This document shows positions 10,682 through 20,712 of a DNA stretch of 64,000 nt, piece by piece. The notes under the pieces were generated by a model. The model did not search any database. It was given only the letters and a program-made list of their open reading frames with translations, and was not told where the DNA came from. The position numbers and the translations under genes were made by a program. The stretch's first letter is position 1. Each line of letters opens with the position of its first letter. The stretch is from NCBI RefSeq assembly GCF_002151125.1, contig NZ_MDJZ01000017.1, forward strand, positions 391,510 through 455,509, given 5' to 3'. Origin of the DNA: Clavibacter michiganensis (GTDB lineage Bacteria > Actinomycetota > Actinomycetes > Actinomycetales > Microbacteriaceae).

Positions 10682-12589
10682 TCAGGGGTTCCGGTGGGAG
10701 CTGGAGACGAGCGAGCGCTCGTCCGTGCGCCCCGGCGCGGGGGTCGGCGCCATGCCGGTCGTGCCGCCGTCGCCACCGCCCGTGCCGCCGCCGCCGTTGC
10801 CGCCGCCTTCGCCGCCGCCCGCACCGCCGGAGCCGCCCGGGGCCGCTTCGACGGTGACCGTGACGGTGCTGCTGTACGGCGACTCGTTGGTGCCGCAGAT
10901 GGCGAGGTACTTGACGGTGAACGTCCCGGGACTCGTGCCCGCCTTGATCTCGCCCGAGGTGGTCTGGGCGTTGGTCGGGTTGGTGCTGCCGCCCCAGGTG
11001 CCGGTGGCGCCGCCCGAGACCGAGTCCGCCTGGACCTGGTACCCGTTCAGCGTCTGGCCCGCGGGGCAGGAGTAGGCGGGCCAGGAGATGTCCACCGACT
11101 GGCCGGCGCGCACGGTCGACGGCGTCACGGTGGGCGTGCCCGGGGCCGCCGTGGGCAGGGTGGGCGCGCCGTAGGCGGTGATCTGGATGGTGGCGCCCCT
11201 CGCCACGCTGCCGGTGGGGGTGATGGCCGTGACGCGGCCCTCCTCCTCGCCGGACGGCGCGGCGCTGCCGGTGACGACGGTGACCTTGAGGCCGAGGGCC
11301 TCGAGCTCGCTCGTGACCGCCGCCTGGTCGCGGCCGAGGTAGTCGTCGCGGTTCACCTCGACGGTGCTCGCCGTGGGGGACGGGGTGGGGGTCGGCGAGG
11401 GGCTGGCGCTCGGCGACGGCGACTCGCTCGACTCGACGGGGGCCGGGGCCGCGTCGTCGGATGCGCGGTTCCCGTTGAGGGCGATGGCGCCGGCCACGAT
11501 CGCGCCGATCACGAGGAGCGCGACGACGACGAAGATCCAGATGGCGCGCTTGCGGGCACGCGGCTCCTCGGGCTCCTCGTCGTCCTCGTCGTCGAAGACG
11601 AGGGGAGCAGCGGCGCCGGCGCGAGGAGCGGAGGAGAGGACGGTCGTCGCGCCCGTGTCGGCCGCCCGGCGGCCGGACGGCATGAGCTGCGTCGCCTGCG
11701 TGGGCGTGCCCGGATCCGCCAGCCCGGCGGCGCCGGCGACGGCCGCGACGGCGATGGTGGCGGTGGCCACGTCGCCCCGGCGGAGCGCCTGCGCGGCGCG
11801 CGCCAGGTGCGCGGCGCTCTGCGGTCGGTCGGCCGGCTTCTTGGCGATGCACGACATGACGAGGTTGCGCACGGGCTCGGCGACGGTGACCGGGAGCTCG
11901 GGCGGCTGCTCGTTGATCTGCGCCATGGCGATGGCGACCTGCGACTCGCCCGTGAAGGGGCGGCGGCCGGCCAGGCACTCGTACGCGACGATGCCCATCG
12001 AGTAGACGTCGGTGGACGGCGACGCCGGGTGGCCGCTCGCCTGCTCCGGCGAGAGGTACTGCACGGTGCCCATGACCTGGCCCGTGGCGGTGAGCGGCAC
12101 CTGGTCGGCGATGCGCGCGATGCCGAAGTCGGTGATCTTGACGCGGCCGTCGGGCGTGATGAGGAGGTTGCCCGGCTTGATGTCGCGGTGGACGAGCCCG
12201 GCCTGGTGCGCGGCGTGGAGGGCCAGCGCCGTCTGGCCGATGATGTCGAGCACCTTGTCGGTGGACAGCACGCGCTCCCGCTCGAGGATGGTGGAGAGCG
12301 CCTCGCCCGGGACCAGCTCCATCACGAGGAAGGCGCTGCCGTCCTCCTCGCCGTAGTCGAAGACGTTGGCGATGCCCTCGTGGTTGACGAGCGCGGCGTG
12401 GCGGGCCTCGGCGCGGAAGCGCTCGAGGAACCCGGGGTCGCCGAGGTACTCGTCCTTCAGGATCTTGATGGCGACCTTGCGCCCGATGACGAGGTCCGTG
12501 GCCTCCCACACCTCGCCCATGCCGCCGATCGCGATGCGATCGCCGAGCTGGTAACGCCCTCCGAAGGTCAGTCCGCTCGTGGGTCTCAT
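10682..12589 (-). CDS. pknA: serine/threonine protein kinase, PknA-like, with extracytoplasmic PASTA and Ig-like region
   Basis: The second kinase of the operon, 635 residues. The kinase domain (about residues 12-275) has [10 protein letters not shown], Lys42, HRDIKPGN and DFGIAR. A membrane helix ([22 protein letters not shown], about 350-372) is followed by a Ser/Pro linker, one PASTA-like repeat, a beta-rich Ig/FN3-like segment with two cysteines (YSCPAG and AICGTN), and a Gly-rich tail. Mycobacterial PknA has almost no extracellular domain, so this sensor part is unusual. Its ATG overlaps the pbpA stop by four bases (ATGA). Confidence 0.93.
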   Translation of the reverse strand: MRPTSGLTFGGRYQLGDRIAIGGMGEVWEATDLVIGRKVAIKILKDEYLGDPGFLERFRAEARHAALVNHEGIANVFDYGEEDGSAFLVMELVPGEALSTILERERVLSTDKVLDIIGQTALALHAAHQAGLVHRDIKPGNLLITPDGRVKITDFGIARIADQVPLTATGQVMGTVQYLSPEQASGHPASPSTDVYSMGIVAYECLAGRRPFTGESQVAIAMAQINEQPPELPVTVAEPVRNLVMSCIAKKPADRPQSAAHLARAAQALRRGDVATATIAVAAVAGAAGLADPGTPTQATQLMPSGRRAADTGATTVLSSAPRAGAAAPLVFDDEDDEEPEEPRARKRAIWIFVVVALLVIGAIVAGAIALNGNRASDDAAPAPVESSESPSPSASPSPTPTPSPTASTVEVNRDDYLGRDQAAVTSELEALGLKVTVVTGSAAPSGEEEGRVTAITPTGSVARGATIQITAYGAPTLPTAAPGTPTVTPSTVRAGQSVDISWPAYSCPAGQTLNGYQVQADSVSGGATGTWGGSTNPTNAQTTSGEIKAGTSPGTFTVKYLAICGTNESPYSSTVTVTVEAAPGGSGGAGGGEGGGNGGGGTGGGDGGTTGMAPTPAPGRTDERSLVSSSHRNP

Positions 12590-14037
12590 CTGTCCAGCAC
12601 CGCCTCAATCACTTTCTTCGCCACGGGGGCGGCGAGGGTGTTCCCCGAGCCCGATCGTCCTCGTCCGCCGCCGTCCTCGACCAGGACCGCGACCGCCACC
12701 TGCGGGTCGTCCGCCGGTGCGAAGCCGGTGAACCAGAGGGTGTAGGGGTCGTCGGCGCCGTTCTGGGCGGTGCCCGTCTTGCCGGCCACGTCGACGCCAC
12801 TGATTCTCGCATTGGTCGCGACGCCGCTCTGGACGTTGTCGATCATCATCCGCGTCATGGTGTCGGCGGTCTCCTTCGAGATCGGATCGGCGAAGCGGCT
12901 GGGCGAGAAGCCGCTCAGCTCGCTGAGGTCGGGGTTGAGGACGCTGTCCACGACGCTCGGCTCCATGACCTCGCCGCCGTTCGCGATGCCCGCCGTGACC
13001 ATCGCCGTCTGCAGCGGCGTGGCGCGGACGTCGAGCTGGCCGAACGCCGACTGCGCCGTCTGCGCGTCGTCGAGGTCGGGGGAGAACACGCTCTTGGCGC
13101 TGGCCATGGGCACGCCGATGGACTGCCCGTAGCCGAACGCGTCGGCCATGCGCGCGATGCGCTCCGAGCCGAGGGCGATGCCGAGCTGCGCGAACGGGAT
13201 GTTGCAGCTGAGCCGCAGGGCCGTCGCCAGCGTGACCTCCGGCTCGGGTCCGCACGCCCCCTCGCCGGCGTTGGTGATGACCGTGCCCGTGCCCGGGAGC
13301 GTGAAGGTGGCGGGGTTGGGCAGGAGCGAGTCGGGCGTGTACTGGCCGGACTCGATGGCGGCGGCCGCGGTGATGAGCTTGAACGTGGATCCGGGCGGGT
13401 TGAGGCTGTTCACCGCCCGGTTGATGAGGGGGTTCGACGGGTCGGCCAGGAGGGAGGAGTAGCTCTGCTGCACCGCCTCGCGGTCGTGCGAGGCGAGCGC
13501 GTTCGGGTCGTACCCGGGCTTGGAGACCATCGCGAGGATGCGGCCGGTCTTCGGCTCGATCGCGACGACGGATCCCTGCAGCGACCCGAGCGCGTCGTAC
13601 GCCGCCTGCTGCACCTGCGGGTCGATCGTCAGCTCGACCGAGGCGCCCTTGGGGTCCTGCCCGGTGAACGTGCGCGTGAGGCTGTCGAAGAACTGGGTGC
13701 CGCTCGTGCCGCTGAGGACGTCGTTCATCGAGTCCTCGAGGCCGGTGGACCCCTGGCCGAGCGTGTAGTAGCCGGTGACCGCGCTGTAGAGGTCGGGCTG
13801 CGCGTAGGTGCGGAGGAACTTGTAGCGGTCGTCGACCGGGACGGAGGAGGCGATGGGCGTGCCGTCGACGAGGATCGAGCCGCGCTCGGCCGAGTAGCTG
13901 GCGATGATGGTGCGGCTGTTGCGCGGATCCGCCTGCAGGGTGGGCGCGGAGATCACCTGGATGACCGACGCCGCGACGAACAGGGCCACGAACATGGCCA
14001 GGACGAACACGGAGACGCGCTTGAGCTCGCGGTTCAC
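12586..14037 (-). CDS. pbpA: penicillin-binding protein, PbpA family transpeptidase
   Basis: A class B penicillin-binding protein that cross-links peptidoglycan outside the membrane, partner of the FtsW/RodA enzyme encoded just before it. The 483-residue sequence has an N-terminal anchor (about residues 8-30), a dimerisation domain, and the transpeptidase motifs STFK with nucleophile Ser217, SCN at 277-279, and KTGT near residue 433. The start is the GTG at 14037, overlapping the ftsW stop by four bases (GTGA); longer readings lie inside ftsW. The gene is the standard operon member in actinobacteria. Confidence 0.95.
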   Translation of the reverse strand: MNRELKRVSVFVLAMFVALFVAASVIQVISAPTLQADPRNSRTIIASYSAERGSILVDGTPIASSVPVDDRYKFLRTYAQPDLYSAVTGYYTLGQGSTGLEDSMNDVLSGTSGTQFFDSLTRTFTGQDPKGASVELTIDPQVQQAAYDALGSLQGSVVAIEPKTGRILAMVSKPGYDPNALASHDREAVQQSYSSLLADPSNPLINRAVNSLNPPGSTFKLITAAAAIESGQYTPDSLLPNPATFTLPGTGTVITNAGEGACGPEPEVTLATALRLSCNIPFAQLGIALGSERIARMADAFGYGQSIGVPMASAKSVFSPDLDDAQTAQSAFGQLDVRATPLQTAMVTAGIANGGEVMEPSVVDSVLNPDLSELSGFSPSRFADPISKETADTMTRMMIDNVQSGVATNARISGVDVAGKTGTAQNGADDPYTLWFTGFAPADDPQVAVAVLVEDGGGRGRSGSGNTLAAPVAKKVIEAVLDR

Positions 14038-15431
14038 GACTCGACCACCAATCGGGGCTGGTTGCGGACGGTGTCGGACAGGCGGAGGAGCAGGGCCGCG
14101 ATGATCCAGTTGGCCAGCAGCGAGGACCCGCCCGCCGCCATGAACGGCGTCGTGAGGCCCGTGAGCGGGATGACGCGGGTGACGCCGCCGATGACGATGA
14201 ACACCTGCAGCGCGATGACGAACGACAGCCCGATGCCGAGCAGCTTGCCGAAGTCGTCCTGCCCGGCGAAGCCGATGCGGAAGCCGCGGGAGACGAGGAG
14301 CAGGTAGAGGGCGAGGATCGCGAAGACGCCCGTGAGGCCGAGCTCCTCGCCGAGGCTCGCGAGGATGAAGTCGCTGTTGGCGAGCGGCGTGAGGTTGGGC
14401 ATGCCCTCCCCGAGGCCGCGCCCGAAGAGTCCTCCGTCGGCCATGCCGAACAGGCCCGTGACGAGCTGGTAGCTGCCGCCGTCCGCGCCGTACACGGCGG
14501 GGTCGAACGGGTTCAGCCAGGCGTCGACGCGGCCGCCGACGTAGCCGAGCGTGCTCGCGCCGTACGCGCCGCCGAGGAACAGGACGGCGCCGAGGATCAC
14601 CCAGCCGATGCGGCCCGTGCTCACGTAGGTCATGACGATGAAGAGGCCGAAGTAGAGGAGCGACGTGCCGAGGTCGCGTTGGAAGACGAGGACGCTCATC
14701 GACACGGCCCAGACCAGGAGGATCGGGCCGAGGTCGCGGACGCGCGGGAAGCGCATCCCGAGCACCTTCACGCCCACCATGGAGAGGCTGTCGCGCGCCG
14801 TGACGAGGTAGCCGGCGAAGAAGATCGCCAGGCAGATCTTCGCGATCTCGCCGGGCTGGAACGAGAAGCCGCCGATGTGGATCCAGACGCGGGCGCCGTT
14901 GATGTTCTGGCCGATGACCGGGAGCATCGGCAGCAGCAGCAGGATCAGCCCGACGAACATGGCGATGTAGCGGTAGCGCTGCAGGACGCGGTGGTTCTTC
15001 AGCAGCACGATGACCGCGAGCGCGCACACGATGGCGAGGCCGGACCAGGCGATCTGCCGCACGGCGACGCTCTCCCAGCCCGAGAGGCCGCCGGCGAGGT
15101 CGAGCCGGTAGATGGCGGCGATCCCCAGGCCGTTGAGCACGGTCGCGATGGGGAGGATGAAGGGGTCCGCATCCGGCGCGAGCCAGCGCAGCGCCACGTG
15201 CATCCCGAGCACGAGGACCGCGAGGCCCGTGGCGGGGATGAAGAAGCTCTGGTCGAACGCGCCGAGCACGCCGAGCTGGACGAGGTACAGGGCGCCGCCG
15301 TTGATGACGGAGGCCAGCACGACCAGCGCGAGCTCGAGGTCGCGGAGCCGGCGGGGGACGCGGATCCGCGGCACCTTGGGAGCGCGCTCGCGGGCGCGCG
15401 CCGGGGCGTCCGCCACGCCCGCCCTAGCCAC
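14034..15431 (-). CDS. rodA: FtsW/RodA/SpoVE family peptidoglycan glycosyltransferase
   Basis: A SEDS-family membrane enzyme that polymerises lipid II into glycan strands. The 465-residue protein has a basic cytoplasmic N terminus (about 35 residues) and 10-12 hydrophobic segments. It carries the SEDS signature: INGARVWIHIGGFSFQPGEIAKI, FQRDLGTSLLYF and the conserved loop ANSDFILASLGEELG. It overlaps pstP upstream by eight bases and pbpA downstream by four, so enzyme and transpeptidase are co-translated. Actinobacterial annotations use either ftsW or rodA for this operon copy. Confidence 0.95.
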   Translation of the reverse strand: MARAGVADAPARARERAPKVPRIRVPRRLRDLELALVVLASVINGGALYLVQLGVLGAFDQSFFIPATGLAVLVLGMHVALRWLAPDADPFILPIATVLNGLGIAAIYRLDLAGGLSGWESVAVRQIAWSGLAIVCALAVIVLLKNHRVLQRYRYIAMFVGLILLLLPMLPVIGQNINGARVWIHIGGFSFQPGEIAKICLAIFFAGYLVTARDSLSMVGVKVLGMRFPRVRDLGPILLVWAVSMSVLVFQRDLGTSLLYFGLFIVMTYVSTGRIGWVILGAVLFLGGAYGASTLGYVGGRVDAWLNPFDPAVYGADGGSYQLVTGLFGMADGGLFGRGLGEGMPNLTPLANSDFILASLGEELGLTGVFAILALYLLLVSRGFRIGFAGQDDFGKLLGIGLSFVIALQVFIVIGGVTRVIPLTGLTTPFMAAGGSSLLANWIIAALLLRLSDTVRNQPRLVVES

Positions 15432-16686
15432 CCGCGGCCTCCTGCAGCCGGTTGACGATCTCCTGGGCGCCCGCGAGCGAGTCGGCGTTGATGGTCTGCT
15501 CGACCTGCTGGCGGTAGAAGGGCTGGAGGTCGTCGACCTGCACCTCGGTGCGCGCGTAGACGTGGGAGAGCTCGATCGGGCCGATGGTCTGCTGCACGCC
15601 GTTGTAGACCGCGACGGTGCCGTCGGCCTCGCCCACGTAGTAGCGGGACTGGGTCCAGCGGTAGCCGAGGACGCAGGCGAGCACGAGGCCCGCGAGGATC
15701 AGCGCGACGCCGACGAGCCACGTGACGCGGCGGCGGAGCGCGCGGCGCTTGTCCTCCGCGATGAGGGCCTCGAGGTACTGGTCCGACTCGGGCTCGAACT
15801 GCGCGTCGCGTGCGGCTGTGGACGCGCGCAGCGGGTGCAGCAGGAGCGACGGGATGCGGACGGCGCGCTTCGCGGGCTCGTCGCCGAACGCGAGGGGCTG
15901 CGACGCGGATCCGACGAGCACCGGCTCGGGATCCGGACGGGATGCCGCGGCCTCGTCGTCCTCGTCGAGCACGTCGACGACGACGACGGTGACGTTGTCG
16001 GGGGCGCCGTGGTCGAGCGACTCCTTCACGAGCGCGTCGGCGACGGTCTCCGGCGTGCCCGCGGTCGCGAGGATCTCGGTGATCCTCTCCTCGGTCACGT
16101 AGCTGCTGAGGCCGTCCGAGCAGAGCAGCCAGCGGTCGCCCGTGTGCGTGTCGAGGACCTGGGTGTCGACCTCGGGCGCCGCGTCGACGTCGCCGAGCAC
16201 GCGCATCAGCACGGAGCGGCGCGGGTGGACGAGCGCCTCCTCCGGCGTGATGCGGCCGCTGTCGACGAGGCGCTGCACGAAGGTGTGGTCGGCGGAGATC
16301 TGGCTGAGCTCGCCGCGGCGGAAGAGGTAGATGCGCGAGTCGCCGATGTGGGCGATGGCGACATGGCGGTCGACGCGGGCGAGCGCGCTGACGGTGGTGC
16401 CCATCCCGGTGAGCTCGGAGTGCTCGAACACGGTCTCGGCGAGGAGCTGGTTGGCGGCGACGAGGCCGGCCTGGAGCGCGAACTCGGCGTCGTGCGCGGA
16501 CGCGTACGGCTTGTCGGCCTCGACGATGCGCGTCAGGGCGACCGCGGAGGCGACGTCGCCGCCCGCGTGCCCGCCCATGCCGTCGGCGACGACGAAGAGG
16601 TGCCGCCCCGCGTAGCCCGAGTCCTGGTTGTTCGACCGGACCTTGCCCACGTGGGAGACGGCAGCGGCCTGCGTCACTGTCGCCAC
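15424..16686 (-). CDS. pstP: PP2C-family serine/threonine phosphatase
   Basis: PstP removes phosphates from PknA, PknB and their substrates. The N-terminal 240 residues form a PP2C catalytic domain with metal-binding motifs VADGMGGHAGGDVAS, HIGDSRIYLF, LLCSDGLSSYV and GAPDNVTVVVVDV. A cytoplasmic linker, one membrane helix (VTWLVGVALILAGLVLACVLGY, about residues 322-345) and an extracytoplasmic C terminus of about 75 residues follow. The upstream gene fhaB ends five bases before it. Its position between the FHA proteins and the cell-wall enzymes is the canonical order. Confidence 0.95.
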   Translation of the reverse strand: MATVTQAAAVSHVGKVRSNNQDSGYAGRHLFVVADGMGGHAGGDVASAVALTRIVEADKPYASAHDAEFALQAGLVAANQLLAETVFEHSELTGMGTTVSALARVDRHVAIAHIGDSRIYLFRRGELSQISADHTFVQRLVDSGRITPEEALVHPRRSVLMRVLGDVDAAPEVDTQVLDTHTGDRWLLCSDGLSSYVTEERITEILATAGTPETVADALVKESLDHGAPDNVTVVVVDVLDEDDEAAASRPDPEPVLVGSASQPLAFGDEPAKRAVRIPSLLLHPLRASTAARDAQFEPESDQYLEALIAEDKRRALRRRVTWLVGVALILAGLVLACVLGYRWTQSRYYVGEADGTVAVYNGVQQTIGPIELSHVYARTEVQVDDLQPFYRQQVEQTINADSLAGAQEIVNRLQEAAGG

Positions 16687-16690
16687 GCCG

Positions 16691-17275
16691 CTACCGCCTG
16701 AGCTCGAAGCTGGTCGCGCCGATGCGGATCGGCGTGTCGAGCGGCACCTGCGTCGGGACGCTCACGCGCTTGCCGTCGAGGAAGGTGCCGTTGGTCGAGT
16801 CGAGGTCCTGGATCATCCACTCGTCGTTCCAGAGCAGCAGGCGCGCGTGGTGGGTGGACGTGTAGTCGTCGCGGATCACGAGGCCCGACTCGCTCGAGCG
16901 GCCGATGGTGAGCGGCTCGGTGCCCAGCGGGATCTCGGTGCCGGCCTTCGCGCCCGAGGTGATGACGAGGTGGCGGGCGGTGGAGGTGGTGGCCTTCGCG
17001 CGGGACGGCACGGCGCCCGAGTTGGCGCCGGACGGCATCGTCGAGATGGGCGGCGGCTGGACGGCCGGCTGGGCGGCGCGGGGCGGGGCGGCGGCGGCCG
17101 CGGCGTACGGCGACTGCGGGAACGGGGATCCGCCGGCGGAGCCCGTGTCCTCGCGGAGCTTGCGGACGCGCTGGCCGAACAGGTCGGAGCGCAGCGCGTA
17201 GACGATGCCGAAGACGAAGAGCCACAGCACCGCGAGGAACGCGAGGCGGAGGACGAGGAGGGTCAGCTCGGTCAC
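16691..17275 (-). CDS. fhaB: FHA domain protein FhaB/FipA-like
   Basis: A phosphothreonine-binding adaptor for the Pkn kinases. The 194-residue protein has an N-terminal membrane helix (LTLLVLRLAFLAVLWLFVFG), a Pro/Ala linker, and a C-terminal FHA domain (about residues 105-190) with LTIGRSSESGLVI, TSTHHARL and DLDSTNGTFLDGKRV, the usual phosphothreonine-contact motifs. I take the GTG at 17275, overlapping the fhaA stop by four bases; the open reading further upstream is out of register with known family starts. Confidence 0.92.
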   Translation of the reverse strand: MTELTLLVLRLAFLAVLWLFVFGIVYALRSDLFGQRVRKLREDTGSAGGSPFPQSPYAAAAAAPPRAAQPAVQPPPISTMPSGANSGAVPSRAKATTSTARHLVITSGAKAGTEIPLGTEPLTIGRSSESGLVIRDDYTSTHHARLLLWNDEWMIQDLDSTNGTFLDGKRVSVPTQVPLDTPIRIGATSFELRR

Positions 17276-18003
17276 GACGCTCCCCAGAACCCGTCGTCGT
17301 GGCGCTGTCCCGGGGCGCCGCGACCGCCGCGCTCCTCGGTGGCCTGCGGCACGACGCGGAAGGTGATGGCGGTGCGGCCGATGCGGATGACGGACTCCGG
17401 CGGGAGCGGCGCCTTCGTGACGGGTGCGCCGTTCAGCTCGGAGCCGTTGGTGGAGCCGAGGTCGCGGACCTGGGCGCGGGATCCGTCCCACGCGATCTCC
17501 ACGTGGCGGCGGGACGTGCCCGGGTCGTCGACGGTGATGTCGGCGTCGCTGCCGCGGCCGATGACCGTGCGCCCCACGGGGACCGGGTGGCGGGTGCCGG
17601 CGACGTCGACCACGGGCATCCACGTGACGCTGCCCTCGGCCGTGCGGCTGTCGATCTCGAGCACGCCCTCGGAGATGGCCTCGTCCTCGCGGAAGCCGAC
17701 CTGCACGGCGCCGGCGAACTGGTACCCCTGCGAGGAGGCGTGCTTCTCGACCGCCTGGCGCAGCTGGTCGGTGAGGGGGGTGCCGATGCTCGCCATGCGC
17801 TCGGCGTCGGCGTGCGAGACCCGGAGGGTGAAGGAGTTGGGCACGAGGATGAGGTCGCGATCGACCACGGCGGCGTGGGTGTCGAGCTCGCGCCGCAGCT
17901 GCGCGGCGATCTCCACGGGCTGCAGGCCGGACTTGAAGGTCTTCACGAAGGCGCCGTTGACGGCGCGCTCGAGGCCCTTCTCGAAGTTGTCCAGGATTCC
18001 CAC
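17272..18003 (-). CDS. fhaA: DUF3662 and FHA domain-containing protein FhaA
   Basis: First gene of the operon. FhaA binds phosphothreonine on kinases and on the MviN-like flippase, regulating peptidoglycan precursor supply. In 243 residues, the DUF3662 domain is at about 1-120 (MGILDNFEKGLERAVNGAFVK is diagnostic) and the FHA domain at about 145-235 with GRTVIGRGSDADI, SRRHVEI and DLGSTNGSELNG. The central disordered linker of mycobacterial FhaA is short here. The GTG start has GAGGA upstream. The promoter must lie between 18004 and the divergent tRNA-Leu. Confidence 0.94.
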   Translation of the reverse strand: MGILDNFEKGLERAVNGAFVKTFKSGLQPVEIAAQLRRELDTHAAVVDRDLILVPNSFTLRVSHADAERMASIGTPLTDQLRQAVEKHASSQGYQFAGAVQVGFREDEAISEGVLEIDSRTAEGSVTWMPVVDVAGTRHPVPVGRTVIGRGSDADITVDDPGTSRRHVEIAWDGSRAQVRDLGSTNGSELNGAPVTKAPLPPESVIRIGRTAITFRVVPQATEERGGRGAPGQRHDDGFWGAS

Positions 18004-18184
18004 GTGTGATCCGTCCTCGCGCGGTCCTTCCGCGGATGAATAGTGCGATGTTAGCCAACTCGCGAGGTGCTGCCCTGGACACCGGCCAGGTGGCGGGTGC
18101 GCGTGGGGCGCTCGCGGCGTCGTCGAGAGGGCCGCGGAAGCGCCCGCCTCGCCCCGCGGCGGCGCGGGATCGGGTCCGCGGCGT

Positions 18185-18190
18185 GATAAT
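18185..18190 (+). promoter_or_regulatory. -10 element of the tRNA-Leu promoter
   Basis: GATAAT, preceded by T, lies 13 bases upstream of the mature tRNA-Leu 5' end in otherwise GC-rich DNA. This is the right distance for a transcript starting just before the tRNA. A clear -35 element is not visible. Confidence 0.5.
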
Positions 18191-18202
18191 GTCGTCCGGT
18201 TG

Positions 18203-18289
18203 GCGCGAGTGGCGGAATTGGTAGACGCGCACGGTTCAGGTCCGTGTGTCCGTGAGGACGTGGGGGTTCAAGTCCCCCCTCGCGCACCA
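18203..18289 (+). tRNA. tRNA-Leu (anticodon CAG)
   Basis: An 87-base class II tRNA. The acceptor GCGCGAG pairs with CTCGCGC, the anticodon loop TTCAGGT gives CAG, a long variable arm GTCCGTGAGGAC follows, then T arm GGGGTTCAAGTCCCC and an encoded CCA. Confidence 0.96.
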
Positions 18290-18295
18290 GCAGGC

Positions 18296-18327
18296 AGGAG
18301 GCCCCCGGGATCACCCGGGGGCCTCCT
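18296..18327 (+). terminator. hairpin terminator of tRNA-Leu
   Basis: A perfect 14-base inverted repeat (AGGAGGCCCCCGGG and its complement) around an ATCA loop, starting seven bases after the tRNA CCA. Confidence 0.8.
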
Positions 18328-18417
18328 CTCGTCTCCGGCGGCATCGCCGGCGCCTCCGCGCCAGCCGATCGGCGGACGGGGGCAGCCGAAGGGCGGAGGC
18401 ATCGGATCCCGCGGCCG

Positions 18418-20712
18418 ATGCGGAGGCGCGTGGGCGCTCCGCACGCTGGGGACGTGACGCACCCGACGCTCGCCCCCGCCTCCCGATCGCTCCCCGTCGA
18501 CCGCCCGCCTGCGGTGGCTGCCGGCGCGGCTCCGACCACCTCGTCCGGCGCTGCCGCCGTCGCGTCCGGTGCGCTGCGCGCCGTCGGCCGCGCCGTCGCC
18601 CGCCATCCGCTCGCGATCCTCGCGGTCCCCGCCGGGAGCGCGTGGATCGGCCTCATGGCCGGCCTCGGCGAGCTCGCGCACCCGGCCGCCACCGCGATCG
18701 GCGTGGCCGTCACCGTCATGGTGCTGGCCTGGTCGGAGACCCGCATCGGGATCCTGCGCACGGCGCTCGTCGCGGCCCTCGGGTCGCTCGCGCCCGTCGC
18801 CGTCGCCTCCCTGCTCCTCGCCGCGGGCGTCGCGGTCGGCGACTGGTACTCGCAGGTCGACGCGGCCGACCGCCTGTGGGCGCCGTCCGTCGTGCTCGTC
18901 GCGGTCGCGGCGGCCGCCAGCCGGGGACTCGCGCCCGCCCACCGCGAGGGGCTCCGTGCTGCCGTGCTCGCGGCCGTCCTCGCGGGGCTCCTCGCGGGCG
19001 GCCACGGGGTCGACCTCACGCGCGGCGTCGCGCTCGTCATCGGGCTCGGCCTCGGCCGGATCCTCGTGCCGCTGTCGCCCCGCCCCGCCTGGCAGGACCA
19101 GGCCGCGTCCAGCGCCCGCGTCGTCGCCGCGACCGTGCTCGGCACGGTCACGCTCAGCTGGTGGATCGCCGCCGTCTCCGGCGACGCCGTCGGGGTGCTG
19201 AGCGCGATGGGCTCGCTCCTCGATCCCGGCCCCACGGTCGCGGTGATCTGCGTCCTCATCGTCGCCGTCGCGCTCCTGCTCCGCGGCCGTCGGCTCGGGC
19301 TCGTGCTCGGGATCGCCGCGCTGCTGCTCGTGACCGGCCTGCTCGCCTGGTACGACACGGTCATCCCGCTCGCCGAGGACTGGTTCGCCTTCCCCGTCTC
19401 CTCCTGGAGCGACGTCGAGCTGCCCGTGCTCGTGCTGACGACGTGGATCGTGCCCGCCGCGGCGCTCGTCGTGCTCGTCGCGCGCCGCCGGTCGTTCGCC
19501 AAGCGCGCGGTCGCCGAGGAGCGGTCGGCCGGGCGCGACCGGGTCCTCGCGCAGCTGATGCGCTCCGACGCCGGATCCCTGGGGTTCATGGGCACGTGGT
19601 CCGGCAGCAGCCACTGGTTCGCCGCCGACGACGACGACCCGGCCGCCCGCGGGGCCGTCGCCTACCGCGCCGCGCACGGGGTGGCCCTGACGGTCTCGGA
19701 TCCGCTCGCCTCCGCGGACGACGCCCCCGCCACGATCCGCGCCTTCGCCCGGCACTGCTCCGCCCGCGGCCTCGTGCCGGCGTTCTACAGCATCCACTCC
19801 CGCCACCTGCCGGTGTTCGCCGAGCTCGGCTGGAGCGTCACGCCGGTCGCCGAGGAGGCCGTGATCGACCTCCCCGGCTTCTCCACCTCGGGCAAGCGGC
19901 GGCAGGACCTGCGCACGGCGACCAACCGCGCGGCCCGCGACGGCGTCGACGCGCTGTGGGGCACCTATCGCGGGCTCCCGGATGCGCTCCGCGGCGCGGT
20001 CGACGCGCTCAGCGGCGACTGGGCCGACGCGAAGGCGCTGCCCGAGATGGGCTTCACGCTCGGCGGCCTCCGCGAGCTCGACGACCCCGAGGTCCGGATG
20101 CTCCTCGCGGTCGACGCCGCCGGGCGCGTGCACGGCGTCACCAGCTGGCTGCCCGTCCACCGCGACGGCCGCCTCGTCGGCCGGACGCTCGACGTGATGC
20201 GCCGCGGTGCCGACCCCATGCCGGGCGTGATGGAGTTCCTGATCGCGACCGCCGCGCGCGCCTTCCAGGAGGAGGGGCTCGAGACGCTCAGCCTGTCCGG
20301 CACGCCGCTCGCGGGCGTCGGGACGATGCGGCCCGGCGGCGCGGTCGACCGGGTCGTCCAGCGCCTGCTCACGGCGACCGGCCGGGTGCTCGAGCTGTCC
20401 TACGGCTTCACCTCGCTGCTGCGCTTCAAGGCCAAGTTCGACCCCCGCTACGAGACGCTGTGGCTCGCCTGCCCCACGGCGGCGGACCTCGCGCCGATCG
20501 GGCGCGCGCTGACGGCCGCGTACGTACCGACCCTGCGGATCCGCCAGCTGGTGGGCGCGCTGCGGGCGGCCCGGGACGCGGCCCGTGCGCGACGCCGGGC
20601 GGCCCGGACCGCCGGGCGCGCGGCACGGGGCGCTAGCCTCGGCCATGCGGGGGACCGCGTCGCCGCGACCGGCGTCGGCGGCGGATCCACCGGCGGGAGG
20701 CGGGACGCGTGA
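18418..20712 (+). CDS. DUF2156 / aminoacyl-phosphatidylglycerol synthase-like membrane protein
   Basis: The protein has about eight hydrophobic segments in its first 360 residues and a cytoplasmic C-terminal DUF2156 domain (about residues 370-720), the fold used by MprF and LysX to transfer an amino acid from tRNA to phosphatidylglycerol. Family signs are FMGTWSGSSHWFAA, the TVSDPLA region, GKRRQDLRTATNRA and GVMEFLI. It lacks a full 14-helix flippase part. Products of this family raise resistance to cationic peptides; the amino acid used cannot be read here. The start is uncertain: ATG 18418 is used, but GTG 18430 or 18454 are possible. Its end overlaps the response regulator by four bases. 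Confidence 0.85.
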   Translation: MRRRVGAPHAGDVTHPTLAPASRSLPVDRPPAVAAGAAPTTSSGAAAVASGALRAVGRAVARHPLAILAVPAGSAWIGLMAGLGELAHPAATAIGVAVTVMVLAWSETRIGILRTALVAALGSLAPVAVASLLLAAGVAVGDWYSQVDAADRLWAPSVVLVAVAAAASRGLAPAHREGLRAAVLAAVLAGLLAGGHGVDLTRGVALVIGLGLGRILVPLSPRPAWQDQAASSARVVAATVLGTVTLSWWIAAVSGDAVGVLSAMGSLLDPGPTVAVICVLIVAVALLLRGRRLGLVLGIAALLLVTGLLAWYDTVIPLAEDWFAFPVSSWSDVELPVLVLTTWIVPAAALVVLVARRRSFAKRAVAEERSAGRDRVLAQLMRSDAGSLGFMGTWSGSSHWFAADDDDPAARGAVAYRAAHGVALTVSDPLASADDAPATIRAFARHCSARGLVPAFYSIHSRHLPVFAELGWSVTPVAEEAVIDLPGFSTSGKRRQDLRTATNRAARDGVDALWGTYRGLPDALRGAVDALSGDWADAKALPEMGFTLGGLRELDDPEVRMLLAVDAAGRVHGVTSWLPVHRDGRLVGRTLDVMRRGADPMPGVMEFLIATAARAFQEEGLETLSLSGTPLAGVGTMRPGGAVDRVVQRLLTATGRVLELSYGFTSLLRFKAKFDPRYETLWLACPTAADLAPIGRALTAAYVPTLRIRQLVGALRAARDAARARRRAARTAGRAARGASLGHAGDRVAATGVGGGSTGGRRDA

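Noticed and set aside
9710..12745. Very long plus-strand open frame opposite pknB/pknA
   Set aside because: It is the antisense frame of two clear kinases, has no start signal and is composed of Arg/Ala/Gly/Val-rich shadow sequence typical of GC-rich DNA. The same applies to the long frames opposite gyrA, recQ, the ROK genes and urea carboxylase.
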